A DNA stretch of 11,148 nt, taken from positions 1 through 11,148 of the forward strand of contig NZVP01000047.1 of the NCBI GenBank assembly GCA_002697405.1, in the 5' to 3' direction. The position numbers and the translations under genes are program-made. The notes under the pieces were generated by a model that did no database searches, was not told the DNA's origin, and was given only the letters and a program-made list of their open reading frames with translations. Below, in pieces: positions 1 through 7,509 of the stretch (position 1 is its first letter; each line of letters begins with the position of its first letter). Origin of the DNA: Flammeovirgaceae bacterium. GTDB taxonomy: Bacteria; Bacteroidota; Bacteroidia; Cytophagales; MED-G16.

Positions 1-878
1 ATGATAAAAATATCATTCATACTAGGAATTTTTTCTTTAAATGATATCACTTTTGATTGATCGGATATAGATTTAAACAGTTGTTTGTAAGATTTATTAT
101 TACTTAAACTAACCTCTGAATCAATAATACCTTCTGATATTTCTTCTGATTTAATAATTGAAAAACATGAATCTTTCTTAAGTTTTTTATCATGAGTAAC
201 TAAATAGTTATCAGATTTATATTTCATTTTAATTTTTTCAGTATCACCATCAAGTATTTTTTTTGAGTTATTTATCATAGCTAAATGATCACATAATTCA
301 TCAACTGATTCCATTCTGTGAGTAGAAAAAATAATTGTCTTTCCTTCGTCTTTTAATCTAAGAAGATTTGATTTTACAAGATTTGCATTTACAGGATCAA
401 AACCAGAAAATGGTTCATCTAATATGATAAGATCCGGATCATGTAAAACAGTAGATATAAATTGTACCTTTTGACTCATTCCTTTAGATAAATCTTCAAT
501 ATTCTTATCCCACCAATTAGAAACCTCTAAATTTTTAAACCATAATCTAGAAGCTTCAATGCACTGATTTCTATTTAGACCTTTAAGTTTACCCATAAAA
601 AGCAAAAAGTCTCCAACTTTCATTTTCTTGTATAAACCTCTTTCCTCAGGCATGTAACCTATCTTCCTAACATCATCATAAGTTATGGGTCTATCCTCTA
701 AATAAATTTCTCCTCTATCTTGATTTATTATTTGGTTTATAATTCTAATTAAAGAGGTTTTTCCAGCTCCATTTGGACCAAGTAAACCAAAGATGCTTGA
801 TTTTCTAACATCAAGAGATATATTATCAAGTGCCTTATGATCAACGTAAGATTTACTGATATTTTTAACTGATAGCAT
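1..878 (-). CDS. ABC transporter ATP-binding protein, NatA-like (partial, C-terminus off the left edge)
   Basis: This is the cytoplasmic ATPase subunit of an ABC transporter; 292 codons are visible and no stop is reached before the window edge. Walker A (GPNGAGKT) is at residues 34-41, the signature LSKGM at 130-134, Walker B (LIILDE) at 150-155, a D-loop region with SGFDP at 158-162, and the H-loop histidine at 187. The usual Q-loop area reads GYMPEERGLY, as is common in NatA-type exporters. Residues after about 220 form the poorly conserved tail that this group carries (DUF4162-like), so most of the protein is present. The start is the first ATG after an in-frame stop that is also the stop of the upstream dehydrogenase gene, 36 bases away, which suggests co-transcription. 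An ABC-2 type permease is the usual next gene and would lie outside the window. The substrate cannot be told from the sequence. Confidence 0.93.
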   Translation of the reverse strand, partial: MLSVKNISKSYVDHKALDNISLDVRKSSIFGLLGPNGAGKTSLIRIINQIINQDRGEIYLEDRPITYDDVRKIGYMPEERGLYKKMKVGDFLLFMGKLKGLNRNQCIEASRLWFKNLEVSNWWDKNIEDLSKGMSQKVQFISTVLHDPDLIILDEPFSGFDPVNANLVKSNLLRLKDEGKTIIFSTHRMESVDELCDHLAMINNSKKILDGDTEKIKMKYKSDNYLVTHDKKLKKDSCFSIIKSEEISEGIIDSEVSLSNNKSYKQLFKSISDQSKVISFKEKIPSMNDIFI

Positions 879-914
879 AATGAGTGCAATGATAAAAGAA
901 TATAGCAGTAATAA

Positions 915-1643
915 CTAAAAAAACAATCTTATTATTCTTTCTGGTAGGATTTTAATTAATAGAGAAATAATTTTCCACCTTTTTGTAATGTATATTATTT
1001 TTCTTTTTCTCTCAATTGCAATTATAATTTGCTGACAGGCTTTATCTAATGGAGCAACCCAAAATAATTTATCTTTATTACCCATCAAAATATCAGTATC
1101 TACAAAACCTGGTCTAACATCAGTTAAAAAAATTGGCATCTTCATTCTAAAAGCTTTAAACCTTAATCCTTGCAAATAATTTGCCTGATAAGCTTTTGAA
1201 GCATTGTATGAAGGAGATATTCCATTACCAATTTCTGATGCTACTGAGCTAATATTAACAATATGACCTTCACCCTTTTTTAAAAAATAATTAAATGCAT
1301 GAGTAACTACCTGAGTAAATCCTAAAACATTAAGATTATTTACTTTTTTTTCAATCGAATAGTCTAGCTCCTTATTAATAATTCCTATTCCTGAACAATA
1401 AATAATTAAATCAACCCCATTAAGTTTTTCAATTAATAGGTTAATTAATTTATCATTTTTCTCAGTTGAAGAATCATATTCTTTTACGATCACCATTTCA
1501 GGATTTAATTTCTTGATTTCATCAAGTCTTTCTTTTCTTCTTGCAGAGATTCCAATCTTATAACCATTTTCTAGTAATCCAAGAGATATCCCTTTCCCTA
1601 TCCCAGAAGATGCTCCAATTATTATTGCTTTTTTATTTTTCAT
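915..1643 (-). CDS. short-chain dehydrogenase/reductase (SDR) family oxidoreductase
   Basis: This is a 242-residue, single-domain classical SDR, a cytoplasmic NAD(P)-dependent oxidoreductase. The cofactor-binding GASSGIG is at residues 10-16 and a CSGIG stretch at 83-87 replaces the usual NNAG. The catalytic tetrad is intact: N105, S133, Y146 and K150 (YNASK). The PG motif that follows the active site is at 178-179. Arg-Arg at 35-36, after the second beta strand, suggests NADPH preference (inference). The last 20 or so residues are hydrophobic and basic (a WKII...LLIKILPER type tail), which could hold the enzyme at the inner membrane; related SDRs annotated as acting on fatty acyl or keto compounds often have such ends. 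The gene starts 23 bases after the repeat-lipoprotein stop. The substrate is unknown. An overlapping out-of-frame ATG lies four bases upstream of the chosen start. Confidence 0.93.
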   Translation of the reverse strand: MKNKKAIIIGASSGIGKGISLGLLENGYKIGISARRKERLDEIKKLNPEMVIVKEYDSSTEKNDKLINLLIEKLNGVDLIIYCSGIGIINKELDYSIEKKVNNLNVLGFTQVVTHAFNYFLKKGEGHIVNISSVASEIGNGISPSYNASKAYQANYLQGLRFKAFRMKMPIFLTDVRPGFVDTDILMGNKDKLFWVAPLDKACQQIIIAIERKRKIIYITKRWKIISLLIKILPERIIRLFF

Positions 1644-1666
1644 TCATTCAATTTAAAAAAAAAATA

Positions 1667-2842
1667 TTAGTCTGGATCACAATTTAAAAAATTAGGTCTA
1701 GGCAATTGCCAAGATTCTGCTTTCTCATTAAAACTATCACAACTATCTACATTATCAACATTCCAATTAGATAGGTCTTGATTAAAATATTTAGCAGAAT
1801 AAAACATCTTTTCCATGTTCTTTACTTTTTTTACATCCCACTGCTTTAAATCTTGATTTAAATCAGTCTCATAAAACATTTCCTGCATATTTTCAACATT
1901 AGAAACATTCCATAATGAAACATCTGGATTAGCATAAAATGCCCCTCTAAACATTCTTTTCATGTTTTTTACTTTAGAAACATTCCAGGATGATATATCA
2001 ACATTTAAATTATAAGAATGAAAAAATAATCCTTCCATATCTTCAACATTACTCACATCCCATTCTGATATATCTTGATCAAAGCCATTCAGATTCCAAA
2101 AAGTAAAGTACATAGATTTAACATTACTCAAATCCCATGATGACATAATAAAATTATCATTTATTGCGCATGGAGTAAGACATATTACATCTGTCTTATC
2201 TAAAAAAGTCGTCACAATTAACTTATTCCCCTTGTAATTCGGAGGGTTAAGGCTACGCAAATGATTCCAATCACTAATTATAATTACACTATCCCCCTCA
2301 AATAAAACTGTTTTTCCTATTGAATCAATTGCTTCGTCAGTTGCTTTAAGGGTAACACCATTTTCATCAAGATATATTAGTGGACAACCATTATTTGATA
2401 CAGATGTCATAGTAGAGGTATTTGGACAAATATCCAATTCATTTATTACGCCATCATTATCATAATCAGACTGCAAACTAGTACAACCTTCATTATTAAC
2501 TAGCAGACCTAAAGGAGTATCATTACATAAATCTATATCGTCACTAATTCCATCCCCATCAGAATCTTTTTTTCTAAATTCTGCATAAATCAATTTATTT
2601 TCATTCATTATAAAAGTTATAATGGGACTATTACTAGATTCACTTCCAGACCAACTAATAAATTCAAAAAATTCATTAGGATATGCTTCTAAAGTTATAG
2701 ATTCTCCTCCTCCAAAAACCCCACTATATATATTTAGTGTTCCACTTAAATCAGGGAATATGATGGTTTCTAAGATATATTCATCATTTTTCTCACAAGA
2801 AAAGAAAGTAAATACAATTATTAATAAAGCAACTCTAATCAA
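1667..2842 (-). CDS. BspA-type (DUF285) repeat surface lipoprotein with InlB-like and thrombospondin type 3 segments
   Basis: This is a predicted surface lipoprotein of 391 residues. A very short signal peptide ends in FFSC, giving lipidated C16 followed by EKNDE. Residues about 33-89 resemble the divergent InlB B-repeat fold (LEAYPN...FISWSG...IYAEF). Two thrombospondin type 3 calcium loops follow, with DSDGDGISDD at 93-102 and DYDNDGV at 126-132, each closed by an NxxGC-like end. From about 236 to 372 there are six DUF285 repeats, each starting with tryptophan (W236, 261, 286, 311, 335, 360) and carrying the W(D/N)xxxVxxM core. DUF285 repeats form leucine-rich-repeat-like solenoids and are known from adhesins and surface proteins; adhesion or ligand binding is inferred here. 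The start is TTG, because no ATG lies between the upstream stop and the signal peptide. The gene begins 6 bases after the barrel gene. Confidence 0.88.
   Translation of the reverse strand: MIRVALLIIVFTFFSCEKNDEYILETIIFPDLSGTLNIYSGVFGGGESITLEAYPNEFFEFISWSGSESSNSPIITFIMNENKLIYAEFRKKDSDGDGISDDIDLCNDTPLGLLVNNEGCTSLQSDYDNDGVINELDICPNTSTMTSVSNNGCPLIYLDENGVTLKATDEAIDSIGKTVLFEGDSVIIISDWNHLRSLNPPNYKGNKLIVTTFLDKTDVICLTPCAINDNFIMSSWDLSNVKSMYFTFWNLNGFDQDISEWDVSNVEDMEGLFFHSYNLNVDISSWNVSKVKNMKRMFRGAFYANPDVSLWNVSNVENMQEMFYETDLNQDLKQWDVKKVKNMEKMFYSAKYFNQDLSNWNVDNVDSCDSFNEKAESWQLPRPNFLNCDPD
1727..2137 (-). repeat. six tandem DUF285/BspA repeats of about 25 residues
   Basis: Within the lipoprotein, the tryptophan that opens each unit recurs at spacings of 25, 25, 25, 24 and 25 residues, about 75 bases per unit. 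The unit core is W(D/N)VsNVxxMxxMF followed by a loop with N(Q/V)D(I/L)S. The last unit is degenerate (VDSCDSFN) and probably caps the solenoid. At the DNA level the copies are diverged, so this is an old protein repeat rather than a recent tandem duplication. Confidence 0.85.
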
Positions 2843-2848
2843 GGCAAA

Positions 2849-5038
2849 CTATTTTATTAAATCAAACGAGTGGGTATACTTAATTGTTATTTGCTGGCTA
2901 TTAATTTCATCTAATATATCTCTATCCCTTAATATGTTAAATACAATAAAAAGCCCTGTATTTGCATCATTCAATAAGCCAAACCTTGTATTTACTGATA
3001 ATAGGTTAGATATATTATTATATTGAACAAAACTTTGAATAAACATCCTAGGGCTAAAAGAATAGGTTAAATTTAAACCACTAATAATAGCATTTAATTT
3101 ATCATCTCCTATTTTTATATTATTTGTATTAATTGATAATATAGAACTGAACTTATCTCCATATCTAAAATCAAGAGATGCACTATTTAAAAATTTAGAC
3201 CCTCCAAAATACCCTCCTATATAACTTCTTGTACTGAAGGATATATCTTTATTTTTATTAGTCCAAAAAACAATTTGCGCCTCACTATTATTATATTCTC
3301 CAGGGGAAATATTAAGATTTGAAATAGAAAAAAGTTCAGATACCCATTCTTTTCTTACATTATATCCAGTATGAAACTCAAATCCATTTTTCCAAGCCCA
3401 ATGAACATCAATATGTGTATAAGTAGTTACTATGTTACCTTCAAAGTCAAAATAATATCGTCCAGATATATGTGGTCTATATTCTAATAATTTACTTTCC
3501 TCACCTACTCTTATTGTTTTAAAAATTAAGTATGAAGGCTTTTTAAATGAGGCTCTTTCTAAATACCCCACTTCTGGGTTAAAACCCTCTCCCACTTCAG
3601 AGTATTGAGCATAAATGTTCCAACTATTCCAATCATAATTTGCTGAAAATTTAAAAGCATGATCATTTAAACTTATTCCTGGAGTTGAACTTTTTGAAGC
3701 AAAACCTGAAATTTTTGCTTTTTTACCTATACCCCAAATACCATCAACAGCAAAAACATTATTATTATAATCACCGTCTATCTCGTCTTTACCAATTAAT
3801 GCAACCCCAAAAGAAGATCTAGAATTATTAAAATTATGATTTACTCTTGCTACATAATAATTTTCTTTTTTAAGATCATCTTTCTCTATACCATCTGTTA
3901 CCATTGATAATATCCCAACATTAGTACTACCAATCTTTCCAGATAATCTTCCACCTCCAATTATTGGAACAATTGAACCATTAGGTGATATTCCAATTCT
4001 TCTACTAAAGAAAAGATCTATCTCACCTGGACTTCCTACAGAAAATTGCCCAGCATTTTCGAGAAAAAATGCTCTTTTTTCAGGATAAAATAAATTAAAT
4101 CTATCAAGATTAACTTGTTGTTTATCAACTTCTGCCTGAGCAAAGTCCGTATTATATGTAAGATCTAAAGTAAGCGATGGGGTAATACTATATTTTAAAT
4201 CTGCACCACCATCAAAATTAGATGTTTGTTCTTTTTTTTGACTGAAATTAGTTATTTGTGTTAAAGCGTATGGAAATAATTTTAAATTACCAGGCTTTCT
4301 TAATGAAACTTCATTCATTTTACCAGCTAAAGAAACTCTTTTGATCCCAAAATTAAAGCCAAGAGGTAATGGTGCCCAATATGTTATTTCATTAGTCTTA
4401 CTAATATTTCGTTGAAAGTTTATACCCCAACTTTTATTTTCTCCTGGACTAAATCTTAATGATTTTAGTGGTATTGCAAATTCTGCACTCCATCCATATT
4501 CTCCAACTTCAGTTTTTACTATCCATGATGCATCCCAATTTAAATTAGTTCCTCCTATAACTCCGCCTTGCTGTCTCTGTGCGGTTCTATTACCAACCCC
4601 TTCATTATCAATTTGAGCATCATATTCCATTCCTACAGAATTTGTTCCAAAAAGAAATCCGTTTTGTTGGTCATTATAAGTATCAATTATAAAAAGAAAG
4701 CTATCATCATTATCAAGATTAGCATCCCTCCTAGAGTCTGAAACTACTAAAGTATTAGGGCTAGAATCATAACAAATAACACCTACATACATAATGTCTT
4801 TTGTGAATGCTATTTTTACATCTGTTTTTTCTGATGAAGGATTTCCTAATAATGGTTTTGTTTGAATAAATGGACCAATAGATAAAATAGATTTCCATAT
4901 CTCATCATTAATTATATTTCCATCAACTTCAGGAGCTTTTTCTAAATAGTTAGCATTAAAAGATGGTCTTTCTGAAAGGATTGCATCTTGTGAATAAGAT
5001 ATAAATGGAATAAATAAGAATAAAATAAATTTTTTCAT
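2849..5038 (-). CDS. DUF5916 outer-membrane beta-barrel protein with N-terminal CBM9-like (DOMON) domain
   Basis: This is a 729-residue exported protein. A signal peptide (MKKFILFLF...SYS) is probably cleaved before Q17. Residues about 36-220 form a family 9 carbohydrate-binding-like fold: it opens with the typical VDGNIINDEIW at 38-48 and has the DDSFLFIIDT strand at 111-120. From about 250 onward it matches DUF5916, including the hallmark region with LTYNTDFAQAEVD at 293-305, FYPEKRAFFLEN at 317-328 and FFSRRIG at 343-349. The remainder alternates aromatic and polar residues in beta strands, as in an outer-membrane barrel. The ligand of these proteins is not established; glycan or peptide handling at the surface is only inferred. 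Length is normal for the family. It lies 4 bases after the metallopeptidase-like lipoprotein gene and 6 bases before the repeat lipoprotein gene, so the three are probably made together. Confidence 0.93.
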   Translation of the reverse strand: MKKFILFLFIPFISYSQDAILSERPSFNANYLEKAPEVDGNIINDEIWKSILSIGPFIQTKPLLGNPSSEKTDVKIAFTKDIMYVGVICYDSSPNTLVVSDSRRDANLDNDDSFLFIIDTYNDQQNGFLFGTNSVGMEYDAQIDNEGVGNRTAQRQQGGVIGGTNLNWDASWIVKTEVGEYGWSAEFAIPLKSLRFSPGENKSWGINFQRNISKTNEITYWAPLPLGFNFGIKRVSLAGKMNEVSLRKPGNLKLFPYALTQITNFSQKKEQTSNFDGGADLKYSITPSLTLDLTYNTDFAQAEVDKQQVNLDRFNLFYPEKRAFFLENAGQFSVGSPGEIDLFFSRRIGISPNGSIVPIIGGGRLSGKIGSTNVGILSMVTDGIEKDDLKKENYYVARVNHNFNNSRSSFGVALIGKDEIDGDYNNNVFAVDGIWGIGKKAKISGFASKSSTPGISLNDHAFKFSANYDWNSWNIYAQYSEVGEGFNPEVGYLERASFKKPSYLIFKTIRVGEESKLLEYRPHISGRYYFDFEGNIVTTYTHIDVHWAWKNGFEFHTGYNVRKEWVSELFSISNLNISPGEYNNSEAQIVFWTNKNKDISFSTRSYIGGYFGGSKFLNSASLDFRYGDKFSSILSINTNNIKIGDDKLNAIISGLNLTYSFSPRMFIQSFVQYNNISNLLSVNTRFGLLNDANTGLFIVFNILRDRDILDEINSQQITIKYTHSFDLIK

Positions 5039-5042
5039 TTAA

Positions 5043-5810
5043 TCATTGAATTGGATACATATTAAAGTTTTGATCATCAAAATACTTAATCCTATTAGGA
5101 ATAGCATCCTCGATTTTTTTCCTAAGATCTTCAGAGATTCTATCTGATCTATATCTAATTGCTAAGTAAGGAAGATAACTTTCAGCAATATCTTCTCGAA
5201 TCGGATAGTCTCTAGCATAATCAGAAATAAATTCACAATCTGCTAGTTGAGCATCTAACCAGGAACTTGATTCAGCATGATAAGAATCTAAAGAAGTATG
5301 AGATGCTTCATGGACAAATGTTTCTTCTAGAATTCCTTGATTTTCATAATATGTTTCAGACCAATCTGTATGAATTAGAAGGTTTTTGTTTCCACCTCCA
5401 AAAGGTTCATTTCCTCTATGAATCCATGATGTTTCAACATCTTTTCTTAATTCAGTAGTTAATCTTCCAATTACCACAGCATACTTAAGAGCATAAGTTT
5501 CTGCATTCTCTCTTGAGCCAAACTCTGGATTTACTTGAATTTCAATTGTAAGTCCATCATCATATTCTGCAGGAAAAAGAAATGGCTCTAAAGTTACCCA
5601 ACCAGATCTTCTATCATACATCTGTCTAGTTCCTCTTCCAGCATATGATAAATTAATAAATGTTGTTGGATCATCTTCAGTTATAATATCAGGATCAATA
5701 AATATTGTTCCACCAAATGGAGGATTAAAATTTTCATCACATTCTTCTGGTTGATTTATTTTGTCTTTGGAACAAGAAAAAAGAAAAATTAATATGAAAA
5801 TTTTTTTCAT
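5043..5810 (-). CDS. putative lipoprotein zinc metallopeptidase (HExxH), family not recognised
   Basis: This is a 255-residue predicted lipoprotein: the signal peptide ends in FLFSC with C13 lipidated, followed by SKDK. The core contains HEASH at 167-171 inside a helix-like stretch (EETFVHEASHTSLD), the zinc site of many metallopeptidases. A downstream REDIAES at 205-211 could supply a glutamate third ligand (E206 or E210) as in gluzincins; this assignment is inferred. H178 is another possible ligand. I do not recognise a named peptidase family, and the N-terminal 60 or so residues are low in motifs. ATG start and a basic MKK N-region are clear. It is the first gene of the minus-strand run and is divergent from the desaturase gene. 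The cysteines other than C13 are C24 and C192. Protease function is likely but unproven; it could also be an inactive or non-proteolytic zincin fold. Confidence 0.75.
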   Translation of the reverse strand: MKKIFILIFLFSCSKDKINQPEECDENFNPPFGGTIFIDPDIITEDDPTTFINLSYAGRGTRQMYDRRSGWVTLEPFLFPAEYDDGLTIEIQVNPEFGSRENAETYALKYAVVIGRLTTELRKDVETSWIHRGNEPFGGGNKNLLIHTDWSETYYENQGILEETFVHEASHTSLDSYHAESSSWLDAQLADCEFISDYARDYPIREDIAESYLPYLAIRYRSDRISEDLRKKIEDAIPNRIKYFDDQNFNMYPIQ

Positions 5811-5885
5811 TGAATAATTTATTACAAAAAAGTATTTATTAAGATAATTCTTTATTTAATTAGTATAATATTATTCACCAATATA
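5811..5885. promoter_or_regulatory. divergent intergenic region holding both promoters
   Basis: These 75 bases separate two ATG starts pointing away from each other, so promoters for the metallopeptidase-barrel-lipoprotein run and for the desaturase must lie here or overlap the gene ends. The sequence is almost entirely A and T. A TATAAT occurs at 5864-5869 on the plus strand, 16 bases before the desaturase ATG. I see no confident match to the Bacteroidota consensus (TTTG, then TAnnTTTG), and no clear operator. No Shine-Dalgarno motif precedes either start. Confidence 0.45.
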
Positions 5886-6992
5886 ATGACAAATTTATTC
5901 CCTAAATTTTCAAAAAAAGATCCTAAAAAATTTTTTAAAACTTTGAATTCGAGAGTTAATAGATACTTCAAAGAAAATAATTTAAAAAAAACTGGAAACT
6001 GGAAACTATACTCTAAATCTTTAATTATTTTCGGAATATTCGCTGTTCCATATATTTTAATAATGTTATTTAATTTCAACCAATGGATATGCCTTGGATT
6101 AATTATTTTAACGGGGATTGGAATGGCTGGTGTAGGTATGAATATTATGCACGATGGTAATCATGGTGTTTTTTCAAGTAAAAAGTGGGTAAATAAGCTT
6201 ATGGGAGGCAGTATCTACATATTAGCAGGGAATGCATATAACTGGCAAATTCAACATAATGTCCTTCATCATACATATACAAATATTCATGGTCATGATG
6301 AAGATTTAGATGCTGGAAGAATACTTAGATTTAGTGAACATAGTAAATGGAAACCTCATCATAAATTTCAACATTTCTATTCTTTTTTACTTTATGGTTT
6401 AATGACAATAAATTGGGCAATAGCAACTGATTATTTTCAAACGAAGAGATATATTAAAAGAAAACTTTCTTATAAAAAATTTATTAATCCAACTAAGCAA
6501 TGGATTAATTTAATTACCACTAAACTTCTATACTATACTATTTGGATTGTTTTACCTATTTTAATTTTAGATTTTGCTTGGTGGAAAATACTAATTGGAT
6601 TTTTTATTATGCACTATACTGCTGGAATAATTTTAAGTACAATTTTTCAACTAGCACATATTGTTGAAAATGTGAAAATGCCATTACCTTCTAAAGAACT
6701 TGGAATGAAAAATACTTGGGCAATGCATCAATTATTTACAACATCTAATTTTTCTACTAATAATAAAATAATAAATTGGTTTTCAGGAGGTTTAAATTTT
6801 CAAGTTGAACATCATTTATTTCCAAATATTTCTCATATTCATTATAAAAAAATATCAGAAATAGTTAAAAAAACTGCAAAAGAATTTAGTTTACCATACA
6901 ATGAATATAAAACAACTAGGGAAGCTTTAAAATCACATTTTCTTTTTTTAAAATCAATGGCCAAAAAGCCTCTTAATGCATCTTATAGCTAG
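5886..6992 (+). CDS. membrane fatty acid desaturase (acyl-CoA/acyl-lipid, delta-6-like, no cytochrome b5 domain)
   Basis: This is a 368-residue integral membrane di-iron desaturase that introduces a cis double bond into a fatty acyl chain using oxygen and electrons from a separate donor. All three histidine boxes are present: HDGNH at 89-93, HNVLHH at 124-129 and QVEHH at 306-310. Hydrophobic membrane segments lie at about 44-82 and 214-256, with the usual hairpin arrangement. The glutamine in place of the first histidine of box three is typical of front-end (delta-5/delta-6) desaturases and their bacterial relatives, but the N-terminal cytochrome b5 domain with HPGG found in eukaryotic front-end enzymes is missing, so ferredoxin or another partner must supply electrons. 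Regioselectivity cannot be decided from sequence. It is a single-gene unit; its stop interlocks with that of the convergent lamin-tail gene. A role in membrane fluidity is inferred. Confidence 0.95.
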   Translation: MTNLFPKFSKKDPKKFFKTLNSRVNRYFKENNLKKTGNWKLYSKSLIIFGIFAVPYILIMLFNFNQWICLGLIILTGIGMAGVGMNIMHDGNHGVFSSKKWVNKLMGGSIYILAGNAYNWQIQHNVLHHTYTNIHGHDEDLDAGRILRFSEHSKWKPHHKFQHFYSFLLYGLMTINWAIATDYFQTKRYIKRKLSYKKFINPTKQWINLITTKLLYYTIWIVLPILILDFAWWKILIGFFIMHYTAGIILSTIFQLAHIVENVKMPLPSKELGMKNTWAMHQLFTTSNFSTNNKIINWFSGGLNFQVEHHLFPNISHIHYKKISEIVKKTAKEFSLPYNEYKTTREALKSHFLFLKSMAKKPLNASYS

Positions 6993-7504
6993 TTTTTTGA
7001 ACCTGGGGTTGGATTTTCAAAAAATATCCAATTTGTAACATTATCAGGATCTCTACCCATCGATATATCAGTAGTTTGTTCTGGGTATGTATAAGAATCA
7101 ATTACTGTAATCTTATCTTGGGATAATAATATAATTGACTCACCTCCTTTACTTAATTTTTTACTTACATGCAGAGGGCCTTGCTCTTGATCGTCATCAC
7201 ACCATATAAGTAAATACCCCTTAGAAGGTATTGTTGTTTTAGAAGGATCAGTAGTTGGTATTTGATAAGGATTATCATCATCAGGGGTATCAGTGAAATA
7301 CATCCCTCCAATATCTATAGGATCTTGTGTATCATTATACAACTCAACCCAGTCATCATAATCATTTGATTGATCCGGACAACAAGCATCATTGCTAGCT
7401 AAAAATTCATTTATAAGTAAACCCATACTTGTATTTTGCTGGATGTCTTCTTCTTCACATGAAAATAGAAATAATGATGAAATAATTAATATATACTTTC
7501 TCAT
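6989..7504 (-). CDS. lamin tail domain (LTD) lipoprotein
   Basis: This is a 171-residue predicted lipoprotein with signal MRKYILIISSLFLFSC (C16) followed by the acidic run EEED, which fits export to the cell surface in this phylum. Residues about 28-170 form one lamin tail domain, an immunoglobulin-like fold: it opens with LLINEFLASND at 29-39, then DDWVELYND at 50-58, an IGGMYFTDTP strand, KGYLLIWCDDD at 94-104, and ends in NPTPGSKN, the usual last strand and loop. Three cysteines after C16 (C41, C42, C102) could form disulfides. Bacterial LTD proteins are linked to surface proteins, nucleases and CotH-type proteins, probably as binding modules. It sits five bases downstream of the CotH-kinase gene and is probably co-transcribed. 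It has no catalytic domain, so it probably acts as a binding partner. Confidence 0.9.
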   Translation of the reverse strand: MRKYILIISSLFLFSCEEEDIQQNTSMGLLINEFLASNDACCPDQSNDYDDWVELYNDTQDPIDIGGMYFTDTPDDDNPYQIPTTDPSKTTIPSKGYLLIWCDDDQEQGPLHVSKKLSKGGESIILLSQDKITVIDSYTYPEQTTDISMGRDPDNVTNWIFFENPTPGSKN

Positions 7505-7509
7505 AAAAT

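Noticed and set aside
1727..2137. Regular 75-base periodicity as a possible CRISPR or DNA tandem array
   Set aside because: The repeat is at protein level (DUF285 units in an open reading frame), the DNA copies are diverged and there are no unique spacers.
2837..2860. Idea that the barrel and repeat lipoprotein are one gene broken by a nonsense mutation
   Set aside because: The downstream part begins with its own lipoprotein signal and lipobox directly after the stop, and the barrel has normal length for its family, so they are two genes.
2622..3026. Open reading frame of 134 codons on the plus strand
   Set aside because: It lies antisense across the end of the barrel gene and the start of the repeat lipoprotein, both of which have clear domains; it has no recognisable motif and is a shadow frame.
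5267..5458. Open reading frame of 63 codons on the plus strand
   Set aside because: It is fully antisense to the HExxH lipoprotein gene and has no motif or plausible start region.
5865..5874. ATAATATTAT palindrome in the divergent region
   Set aside because: Pure A/T palindromes of this size are expected by chance at this base composition.
5852..6079. Open reading frame of 75 codons on the minus strand
   Set aside because: It is antisense to the start of the desaturase gene and covers the divergent promoter region; low-complexity hydrophobic translation from AT-rich DNA.
6959..6970. GGC-CAAAAA-GCC as a possible terminator near the desaturase end
   Set aside because: Only three base pairs, inside the coding sequence, and not followed at once by a T run.
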